Below are positions 1-5,245 of a DNA stretch of 5,245 nt, piece after piece. Source of the stretch: Actinomycetota bacterium (GTDB lineage: Bacteria > Actinomycetota > Thermoleophilia > RBG-16-64-13); the NCBI GenBank assembly GCA_023488925.1, contig JAMDDA010000107.1, positions 1-5,245 of the forward strand, written 5' to 3'. The notes below the pieces were generated by a model. That model was not told the DNA's origin and ran no database searches. It saw nothing but the letters and a program-made list of their open reading frames with translations. Both the position numbers and the translations under genes were made by a program. Numbering within the stretch: position 1 is the stretch's first letter; each line of letters begins with the position of its first letter.

Positions 1-1010
1 GGCTGGAGCGCTTCCTGCCCCCCGATGAGAAAGGCACACCCGGCCCCGAGGAACCGCCCGTAGGGGTCGACGCAGCGCCGAGCCAGATGCAGAGCCGATA
101 TGGTCAGGATACCGAAGAGGCCCACGACCACCGCCACCCCGACGAGCCCAAGCTCTTCGCCCAGTACGGCGAAGATCATGTCGGTGTGGGCTTCGGGCAG
201 GTAGCTGAACTTTTGCACGCTCCGGCCCGGTCCGGCTCCAAAGAGCCCGCCGCTCCCCAGGGCCAGAAGGGCCTGCACGATCTGGAAGCCCTTGTCCCGC
301 GGATCGGAGAAAGGGTCGAGGAAGGCCAGGAAGCGCTCCAGCCGGTACGACTCGCTTACGATGGCCACGACCGCCAGCGCCGCTCCGGCGGCGGCCGTGG
401 CCAGCCAGTGCGCCGGCCGCATGCCCGCCACCCAGAAGAGCCCCAGGATGACGAGGGCCACGACCAGAGCCGTGCCCAGGTCTTTCTGCAGGAGAATCAG
501 GACGCACACCGGCCCCGTCACCAGGGCCACGGGCCCGAAGAGCGCCTTGAAGGTCACGGGCGGGCGATGCCTGAGAGCCAGTAGATGGGCGGAGGCCACG
601 AGTACGGCCAGCTTGGCAAACTCGGATGGTTGCAGCGACAGCGGGCCGAGAGCGAGCCAGCGGGTGGCTCCCTTGGCTCCCCGGCCCAGCCCGGGCACGT
701 GCACCGCTACCAGCAGCAAGGCCACGCCGAAGGCGGCCGGCACCGCCAGGCGCCTGAACCGCCGGTAGTCGATCCGAGCAAACAGCACCAGCAGCGCGAG
801 ACCGACCACGGCCGCCGCTCCTTGCTGGCGCACGTAGACCAGTCCGTCGCCGTCCTCGCGGAAGAATCCGGCCGCCGTGGAGACCGAGAACACCATCACC
901 AGACCCACGACCAGGAGAGCCAGGCCCGCGATCCAGACGGCGTGGTATGTCCAGGGCAGGCAAGATCCGCCGCTGACGACCAGCCGGCGCTCCCGGTCCA
1001 GCCGCGTCAC
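1..1010 (-). CDS. ftsW: Septal peptidoglycan glycosyltransferase FtsW (SEDS family), 3' end missing
   Basis: A reading frame starts with GTG at 1010 and stays open for 336 codons to the left edge; the stop lies outside the window. SEDS proteins are polytopic membrane glycosyltransferases that polymerise lipid II with a partner class B penicillin-binding protein; FtsW does so at the division septum. Signatures read by translating the minus strand: RWLALGPLSLQPSEFAKL (117-134), QKDLGTALV (175-183), a DPFSDPRDKGFQIVQALLALG stretch (232-252), and YLPEAHTDMIFAVLGEELG (270-288). In the last, Asp277 matches the catalytic aspartate of RodA and FtsW. About eight or nine hydrophobic segments are visible (for example 22-43, 66-79, 88-104, 156-174, 176-196, 202-218, 285-309), of about ten expected. 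The fragment breaks off near the GGQEALQ segment (330-336), with perhaps 40-80 residues missing. The GTG overlaps the murD stop as GTGA. If the host is a spore-forming Bacillota, the ortholog could be the sporulation paralog SpoVE; RodA is less likely because of the dcw location. Confidence 0.94.
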   Translation of the reverse strand, partial: MTRLDRERRLVVSGGSCLPWTYHAVWIAGLALLVVGLVMVFSVSTAAGFFREDGDGLVYVRQQGAAAVVGLALLVLFARIDYRRFRRLAVPAAFGVALLLVAVHVPGLGRGAKGATRWLALGPLSLQPSEFAKLAVLVASAHLLALRHRPPVTFKALFGPVALVTGPVCVLILLQKDLGTALVVALVILGLFWVAGMRPAHWLATAAAGAALAVVAIVSESYRLERFLAFLDPFSDPRDKGFQIVQALLALGSGGLFGAGPGRSVQKFSYLPEAHTDMIFAVLGEELGLVGVAVVVGLFGILTISALHLARRCVDPYGRFLGAGCAFLIGGQEALQ

Positions 1011-2428
1011 CCGCGTCCTCCCCCGAGCTTCGCCACGATGGCCATGAAGTGGTCCCCTCGCTCCTCGAAATCGCGGTACTGGTCGAAGCTCGCACAGGCC
1101 GGGGCGAGGAGCACCGTCTCGCCCGCGCGGGCCGCTCGGGATGCCGCTTCCACCGCCGTCTCCAGATCGCCACACTCCCGCGGAACCGGCACCCCGGCCA
1201 GGCCCTCGTCCTCTCGCACCCGCGCGAAGGCCTCCCGGATGAGGGGAGCCGCTTCGCCGATCAGATACACCCCGCGGCATGCGCCTACACAGGCCCGGGC
1301 GATCGGCCGATAGTCCGAGCCCTTGTCCCTGCCTCCGAGGATCAGATGCGTACCCGCCGGGTAGGCACCCAAGGCCTTCAGCGTCGCCTCGACGTTGGTC
1401 GCCTTGCTGTCGTTCACATACGCCACGCCGGCTACGACTCCTGCCCTCTGCAGCCGGTGCGGGACACCGGGAAACGTGCGCAGGGCCTCCACAACGGCCT
1501 CCAACTCCAGACCGCGGGCCAGGGCAGCCGTACCCGCGGCGAGGCAGTTCTCCACGTTGTGCAGGCCGCGCAGGGCCAGATCGCCGACGGCCAGCGCCGG
1601 TCGGCCGAGCAAGTAGAGACGACCTTCGACCAGCCGTGACCCGGCCGCAGGGGCGCCCGCCGTGGAGAAGAAGAGGAGCCGCGGCCCGCCCCGCCGGGTC
1701 GCGATCTCCCGGCCCAATCCGGCCACGGCCGGATCGTCCAGGTTGAGCACGGCCCAATCCTCGGTCCTCTGGTGGGCGAAGAGGTTGGCCTTGCAGGCCA
1801 GGTAACGCCCCATGGTGCCGTGGCGGTCGAGATGGTCCTGGGTCAGGTTCAAGAGGATTCCGGCAGCGGGCCGGAAGGTGTGGACATCCTCCAGCTGGAA
1901 GCTCGAAAGCTCCACCACCAGCTCCTCGTCCGGAGCCAGTGTCCCCGCGACCGACGTGACCGCCACCCCGATGTTACCCAGAATCCGCGCCGGTCGTCCC
2001 GCCGTGCGGAACATGTGGCCGAGCAGGGCCGTCGTCGTGGTCTTGCCGTTGGTTCCGGTGACCGCGGTGAACGGCTGAGGGAACAGCCGGTAAGCCAGCT
2101 CCAATTCGCTCCACACCGGCAACCCCCGTTCGCGGGCCGCGCGGACGACCTCGGCCTCGCCCGGCACGCCCGGGCTCTTGATGACCAGATCGACGCCATC
2201 CAGGTGCGCGGGGTCTTGGGGTGGATCCAGGAAACGAGCCCCCCGGGCTTCCGCTCCGGCCACTCCGGGCAGATCGGCCCGGTCCTTGGAGTCGGAGAGC
2301 AGTACCTCCCGGCCCATGGCGGCCAGCACCGCCGCCGCCCCCAGACCGGAGCGGCCCGCGCCGACCACCAGGATCCGCCGGTAGCCTGCGAGCAACCCGT
2401 GACCGCCGGTCTCCCTCATGCCAACCAC
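1007..2428 (-). CDS. murD: UDP-MurNAc-L-alanine:D-glutamate ligase MurD
   Basis: MurD is the cytoplasmic ATP-dependent ligase that adds D-Glu to UDP-MurNAc-L-Ala. It has 473 residues, slightly above the usual 440-460. The N-terminal Rossmann-like domain, which binds the UDP moiety, has VVGAGRSGLG (21-30) and the KSPGVP segment (84-89). The ATPase domain has the P-loop GTNGKTT (125-131), ELSSFQLE (173-180), NLTQDHLDRHG (194-204) and K213, which fits the carbamylated lysine of E. coli MurD (K198). HNVEN (290-294) is the intact nucleotide-contact motif, followed by FPGVPHRLQ (319-327). The C-terminal domain has VNDSKATN (338-345), GGRDKGSDY (365-373) and APACASFDQYRDFEERGDHF (442-461), which closes the D-Glu site. 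All key residues are present. The GTG start lies 12 bases after mraY; the TGA stop overlaps the ftsW GTG. MurD acts two steps before MurF, so the gene order does not follow the pathway order, as is common in dcw clusters. Confidence 0.97.
   Translation of the reverse strand: MVGMRETGGHGLLAGYRRILVVGAGRSGLGAAAVLAAMGREVLLSDSKDRADLPGVAGAEARGARFLDPPQDPAHLDGVDLVIKSPGVPGEAEVVRAARERGLPVWSELELAYRLFPQPFTAVTGTNGKTTTTALLGHMFRTAGRPARILGNIGVAVTSVAGTLAPDEELVVELSSFQLEDVHTFRPAAGILLNLTQDHLDRHGTMGRYLACKANLFAHQRTEDWAVLNLDDPAVAGLGREIATRRGGPRLLFFSTAGAPAAGSRLVEGRLYLLGRPALAVGDLALRGLHNVENCLAAGTAALARGLELEAVVEALRTFPGVPHRLQRAGVVAGVAYVNDSKATNVEATLKALGAYPAGTHLILGGRDKGSDYRPIARACVGACRGVYLIGEAAPLIREAFARVREDEGLAGVPVPRECGDLETAVEAASRAARAGETVLLAPACASFDQYRDFEERGDHFMAIVAKLGGGRG
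1017..1021 (-). promoter_or_regulatory. Ribosome binding site of ftsW
   Basis: GGAGG on the minus strand, within a longer G-rich run (1016-1024), lies in the last codons of murD, 6 bases before the GTG at 1010. It supports that GTG as the ftsW start. Confidence 0.75.
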
Positions 2429-2436
2429 CCACCCGC

Positions 2437-2442
2437 CCTCCT
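2437..2442 (-). promoter_or_regulatory. Ribosome binding site deciding the murD start
   Basis: AGGAGG on the minus strand overlaps the mraY TAG stop. It is 8 bases from the GTG at 2428 but 17 bases from the in-frame ATG at 2419, so the GTG is the better start for murD. Another GTG at 2432 is at usable distance but opens a different frame without MurD sequence. Confidence 0.75.
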
Positions 2443-3406
2443 ACCGCAGGTCCACATAGAAGATCGTAAACCCGGCCGCGGCGAAGATGGCGGTCACGAT
2501 CCAGAAACGCACGATGATCTTGGTCTCCGACCAGTTGCGCAGCTCGAAGTGGTGATGGATGGGCGCCATCAGGAAGACACGGCGGCCGAAGGTCCGGAAG
2601 CTCACCACTTGGATGATCACGCTCAGGGCCTCGACCACGAAGATGCCCCCGATGATCACCAGGAGAAGCTCGGTACCGGTGACTACCGCCAGGCCGGCCA
2701 GCGCCGCCCCCAGAGCCAACGAACCGGTGTCACCCATGAAAACCTCGGCCGGGAAGGAGTTGTACCACAAGAAGCCCACGCAGGCGCCCATGATGCTGGC
2801 GGAGAGGATGGCCAGGTCGGGCTCGTGGCGCAGGAACGTGATGCCGGTGTAGGCCAAGAGACAGGTGGCCACGGTGCCGGCCGCCAACCCGTCGAGCCCA
2901 TCGGTCAGGTTCACCGCGTTCGAAAACCCGGAGATCACCAGGAACACCACCAAGAAGTAGACCCCGCCGAAAGGGATGGAGACGCCGAGAAGAGGCACAT
3001 CGACGTCGCTGTCCACGCCGGCGAAGCGAATGGCCACCCACCCCACCAGCAAGACCAACACCAACTGCAGCAGCATCTTCGTCCGGCCGTTGAGACCGAG
3101 CGAGCGTTTGCGGCTCACCTTGGCCAGGTCGTCCATCAGTCCAATGGCTCCCGAACCCACGGTAAGCACGAACACGACGAGGCTGGGGACGGTCTTGTTC
3201 GCAAACACCAGGTAGGGGATCGTCGCCGCCACCAGAATCAAGAGCCCTCCCATGGTCGGAGTCCCCTGCTTCTCGCTGTGCCGCTCGGGCCCCACCTCGC
3301 GGATATTCTGGCCGATCCCCCGGGAGCGCAGCCACTCGATGAACCTCGGTCCCGCGACCACGGCCAGGACCATGGCCAGCAACCCGGCGGCGAGAATGCG
3401 CGTCAC
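2441..3406 (-). CDS. mraY: Phospho-N-acetylmuramoyl-pentapeptide transferase MraY
   Basis: MraY is the integral membrane enzyme that transfers phospho-MurNAc-pentapeptide from UDP to undecaprenyl phosphate, making lipid I. It has 321 residues, like the short Gram-positive type and shorter than the roughly 360 of E. coli. Family signatures: KQGTPTMGG (46-54), the Asp pair in GLMDDLAK (92-93), NAVNLTDGLDGLA (163-175), FMGDTGSLALG (223-233, including the conserved Asp226) and the PIHHHFE histidine cluster (282-288). The acidic and histidine positions match the Mg2+/catalytic site known in the family. About ten hydrophobic segments are visible, for example 3-20, 53-69, 73-91, 111-128, 147-162, 246-267 and 300-318. 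The start is GTG, 3 bases after the murF stop. The only upstream purine run (GGAAGG, 3419-3424) is 12 bases away, which is long, so initiation probably depends on ribosomes finishing murF. No truncation or missing key residue was seen. Confidence 0.97.
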   Translation of the reverse strand: MTRILAAGLLAMVLAVVAGPRFIEWLRSRGIGQNIREVGPERHSEKQGTPTMGGLLILVAATIPYLVFANKTVPSLVVFVLTVGSGAIGLMDDLAKVSRKRSLGLNGRTKMLLQLVLVLLVGWVAIRFAGVDSDVDVPLLGVSIPFGGVYFLVVFLVISGFSNAVNLTDGLDGLAAGTVATCLLAYTGITFLRHEPDLAILSASIMGACVGFLWYNSFPAEVFMGDTGSLALGAALAGLAVVTGTELLLVIIGGIFVVEALSVIIQVVSFRTFGRRVFLMAPIHHHFELRNWSETKIIVRFWIVTAIFAAAGFTIFYVDLR

Positions 3407-3409
3407 CGC

Positions 3410-4960
3410 CTACCCGCGCCTTCCGTCCTGCTCGATGAGCCCGCTCACCAGCCGGTCGAGTCGCATTCCCCGCGAAGCCTTCACCAGCACTACGTCCCCC
3501 GGCTTCAAGCTCGACATGAGCTTGTCCTCGATGCCGTTCGGATCGAGTTGATGGTGGGCCTCTTGCCCCCACGTCTTCCCGCCCGGCTCTCCCGCCGCTC
3601 CCGTCGAACCAGCGGAACCAGCCGAACCAGCCGAACCAGCGGAACCACCGAGCCCCGCGGCGCTCCGGTCACCAACCGCCCCGCTCCCCAAGACCTCATT
3701 CCCAGATTGAGCGTGCTCGAGATAACCCTCAACTATTGCCTGAGCTTCGCGCCCGATGCCCCAAAGCAGCTTCACCCCCACGCGCGCTGCGTGCATGCCC
3801 ACCTCCCGGTGATATACGCGCGAGCCCGGCCCCAATTCCAACATGTCGCCCAAGACGGCCACCGCCCGGCCGCCCCGTTCCTCGGCCCGGGCCACCAGAT
3901 CTTCCAGAGCCAGCTTGACCGCGGCGGGGTTGGCGTTGTAGGTATCGTCGATGATCAGCAGACCGCCCACCTCGACCTCGTCCCCCCGCAAGGGGGTGAA
4001 CTCCACGGTCTTGAGTCCGGCGAGGCAGCGCGCCAGGTCGAGCCCCGCAGCCCAGCAGGCCGCCGCGGCGGCCACGGAGTTCTCCAGCCGGTGGCGGCCG
4101 GTGAAGGATACCCGCGCCCGGGCTACGCCCTGCGGCCAGTGCAGCCGGAGGAGGGTGCCGCCGTCTCCGGCTCGAACGGCGCTGCCCACCACATCGGCCT
4201 GTCCCGGTTCCGCCCCGTAGGCGAAACGCACCACGCGGCAGCGCGCCTCCCTCACGTACGGATCGAGCAGGGGCTCCACCGGCACCACGGCGGTCTTTTT
4301 CTCATCCAGACCCGCGATCAGCTCGGCTTTGGCCGCGGCCACTTCGCCCAGATCACCCACGGGCTCCAAGTGCACCGGAGCGATCTTGGTGATCACCCCT
4401 ACGTCGGGCTCGGCGATCTCCACCAGGTCTCGGATCTGGCCTCGGCCCCGCATGCCCATTTCGAGCACAGCCACATCGGTATCCGCGTCCAGGCGGAGCA
4501 GGCTCAGCGGGACGCCGATTTCGTTGTTCTCGTTGCCAACCGTGGCCGTCACACGACCGCTCTGCGCCGCCAAGGCCCGGATCAGGTCCTTGGTGCTGGT
4601 CTTGCCAACGCTTCCCGTAACCGCGATGACCTTGGCCCGGGATTTGCGCCGTACGGCGCGCGCCAGCAGGCCCAGGGCGCGCGTGGTGTCCACCACCCGG
4701 TACAGCCGCCCCTCCCCTCCGGGGGGCTGCCAGCGCACGTCGCCCGCGATGCGAGCCCCCATCTCCACGACGGCGGCCGTCGCGCCCATCGCGAAAGCCG
4801 CAGGCACGAAGGCATGGCCATCGTAGTTCTCCCCGCGGATCGCCACGAAAAGATCGCCCGGACGAAGCGTGCGCGTGTCGGTGGATATGCCCTGCACCGG
4901 CTGAGCGTCATCACTCAGCCCGAGGGCCTCCGCCACCTCCTCACCCGCGAGCGCGATCAT
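3410..4960 (-). CDS. murF: UDP-MurNAc-tripeptide:D-Ala-D-Ala ligase MurF, with a C-terminal-domain insertion
   Basis: MurF is the cytoplasmic ATP-dependent ligase that adds D-Ala-D-Ala to UDP-MurNAc-tripeptide, completing the pentapeptide. It has 516 residues; the family is usually about 450-460. The N-terminal substrate domain holds STDTR (26-30) and [16 protein letters not shown] (34-49). The central ATPase domain holds the P-loop TGSVGKTS (115-122), NENNEIGVP (143-151), LEMGM (166-170), the HLEP segment (197-200) and a lysine at 211 that fits the carbamylated metal-ligand position. The C-terminal domain starts near DDTYNANP (338-345) and holds LGDMLELG (370-377) and [15 protein letters not shown] (486-500). 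Odd points: GRHRLEN (288-294) has Arg where the family's HNxxN motif has its first Asn, the usual GRxE-type motif is altered at 324-328, and about 45-55 extra residues lie between roughly 417 and 468, including five GSA/GST repeats. The frame is intact throughout, so the gene is probably functional. Start: ATG overlapping the murE stop, with a good ribosome binding site. Confidence 0.96.
   Translation of the reverse strand: MIALAGEEVAEALGLSDDAQPVQGISTDTRTLRPGDLFVAIRGENYDGHAFVPAAFAMGATAAVVEMGARIAGDVRWQPPGGEGRLYRVVDTTRALGLLARAVRRKSRAKVIAVTGSVGKTSTKDLIRALAAQSGRVTATVGNENNEIGVPLSLLRLDADTDVAVLEMGMRGRGQIRDLVEIAEPDVGVITKIAPVHLEPVGDLGEVAAAKAELIAGLDEKKTAVVPVEPLLDPYVREARCRVVRFAYGAEPGQADVVGSAVRAGDGGTLLRLHWPQGVARARVSFTGRHRLENSVAAAAACWAAGLDLARCLAGLKTVEFTPLRGDEVEVGGLLIIDDTYNANPAAVKLALEDLVARAEERGGRAVAVLGDMLELGPGSRVYHREVGMHAARVGVKLLWGIGREAQAIVEGYLEHAQSGNEVLGSGAVGDRSAAGLGGSAGSAGSAGSAGSTGAAGEPGGKTWGQEAHHQLDPNGIEDKLMSSLKPGDVVLVKASRGMRLDRLVSGLIEQDGRRG
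3602..3646 (-). repeat. Five tandem 9-bp repeats inside murF (Gly-Ser-Ala/Thr units)
   Basis: On the plus strand the units read as variants of CGAACCAGC/GGAACCAGC; on the coding strand they are GGT TCC/TCG GCT repeated, the last unit ending in ACG. They encode residues 439-453 of MurF as GSA x4 then GST. The period is a multiple of three, so a gain or loss of whole units keeps the reading frame. Units differ mainly by a C/G change at the third base of the serine codon. The array lies inside a wider glycine-, serine- and alanine-rich stretch (about residues 424-461), which is probably a flexible surface linker. Confidence 0.92.
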
Positions 4961-5245
4961 GCCGCCTCTCCTTCATCCGGCCCGAGTTCCGCCAGTAGCT
5001 CCCGCGCCACCCGGCGGTCATCGAAGGGGATCGTGCGGTCGGCGAACTCCTGCCCCGTCTCGTGCCCTTTACCCAGGATCAACACCATGTCGCCGGGCGT
5101 AGCCGCACGGAGAGCCCGGGCGATGGCACGCCGGCGATCGACTTCCACCTCGACCCGTTGCGGGTGCTGCAGCCCGGCTACGATGTCGGCCAGGATCGCC
5201 TGGGGGTCCTCGCTGCGCGGATTGTCGGAGGTGAGTATCACCACA
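4957..5245 (-). CDS. murE: UDP-MurNAc-tripeptide synthetase MurE, C-terminal fragment
   Basis: This is the last 95 or so codons of a Mur ligase; the gene runs off the right edge, so the GTG at 5244 is an internal valine and not the start. MurE is a cytoplasmic ATP-dependent ligase that adds the third amino acid to UDP-MurNAc-L-Ala-D-Glu. The visible part is the C-terminal ligase domain. It has the substrate-binding DNPR motif (visible residues 7-10, followed by SEDP), the GKGHE motif (58-62) and the [11 protein letters not shown] ending (74-84) typical of MurE. DNPR is the form known from meso-diaminopimelate-adding enzymes, whereas lysine-adding enzymes usually differ at the arginine; meso-DAP specificity is therefore inferred. 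The TGA stop overlaps the murF ATG as ATGA, so the two genes are probably translationally coupled. Identity is secure; substrate is likely. Confidence 0.95.
   Translation of the reverse strand, partial: VVILTSDNPRSEDPQAILADIVAGLQHPQRVEVEVDRRRAIARALRAATPGDMVLILGKGHETGQEFADRTIPFDDRRVARELLAELGPDEGEAA
4968..4973 (-). promoter_or_regulatory. Ribosome binding site of murF
   Basis: AAGGAG on the minus strand lies inside the last codons of murE, 7 bases before the murF ATG at 4960. It supports this start and fits coupled translation across the ATGA overlap. Confidence 0.75.

Noticed and set aside
585..1313. Long plus-strand open frame (242 codons) opposite ftsW and murD, and similar plus-strand frames at 87-584, 292-768, 1049-1639 and 4329-4826
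   Set aside because: They lie antisense to clearly conserved genes, have low-complexity Arg/Pro/Ala/Ser-rich translations without recognisable motifs, and are expected in high-GC DNA where stop codons are rare.
2417..2419. ATG as the murD start
   Set aside because: It is in frame, but 17 bases from the AGGAGG site, against 8 bases for the GTG at 2428. It remains possible and would shorten the protein by only three residues.
1974..2432. Alternative minus-strand frame beginning at GTG 2432, inside murD
   Set aside because: It shares the murD ribosome binding site region but its translation has no family features, while the frame starting at 2428 carries all MurD motifs.
2429..2440. Terminator or promoter in the mraY-murD gap, and in the 3-base gap before mraY
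   Set aside because: The gaps are too short, and no inverted repeat followed by a T run or promoter-like boxes was seen.
2730..3572. 280-codon minus-strand frame overlapping mraY and the end of murF
   Set aside because: It is a frame-shifted reading of mraY with Arg/Gly-rich sequence; MraY in the other frame has the full set of catalytic motifs and membrane segments.
3602..3646. The 9-bp repeats as a CRISPR array, iteron origin or protein-binding array
   Set aside because: The units are contiguous without spacers, too short for CRISPR, and follow the codon register of murF exactly, so a coding repeat explains them.

Overview
The window is one uninterrupted stretch of a division and cell wall (dcw) cluster, read entirely on the minus strand. 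In transcription order (right to left) it holds the 3' end of murE, complete murF, complete mraY, complete murD, and the 5' two-thirds or more of ftsW (or its paralog spoVE). The ftsW reading frame is open from position 1010 to the left edge without a stop. No promoter, terminator, RNA gene, mobile element or CRISPR array was found.

Layout: murE (4957 to right edge) overlaps murF by 4 bases (ATGA). murF (3410-4960) is followed after 3 bases by mraY (2441-3406). Then come 12 bases, murD (1007-2428), and a 4-base GTGA overlap into ftsW (1-1010). Such packing points to a single polycistronic message with translational coupling. mraY, murD and ftsW all appear to start with GTG. Every junction except murF/mraY carries a clear purine-rich ribosome binding site.

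The genes form consecutive steps of peptidoglycan precursor synthesis. MurE adds the third residue of the stem peptide (probably meso-diaminopimelate, from its DNPR motif). MurF adds D-Ala-D-Ala. MraY moves the completed phospho-MurNAc-pentapeptide onto undecaprenyl phosphate at the membrane. MurD acts earlier and adds D-Glu. FtsW polymerises the flipped lipid II at the septum.

The organism is a peptidoglycan-making bacterium with high-GC DNA (roughly two thirds G+C by eye, not counted). The short 321-residue MraY and some MurF wording resemble high-GC Bacillota or deep-branching Actinomycetota more than Proteobacteria, but this is a weak inference and the lineage is not resolved.

No undescribed system is evident. 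The most unusual item is a low-complexity insertion in the C-terminal domain of MurF, built on five in-frame 9-bp repeats encoding Gly-Ser-Ala/Thr, with codon use unlike the rest of the gene. Two degenerate positions in MurF family motifs are also worth checking.
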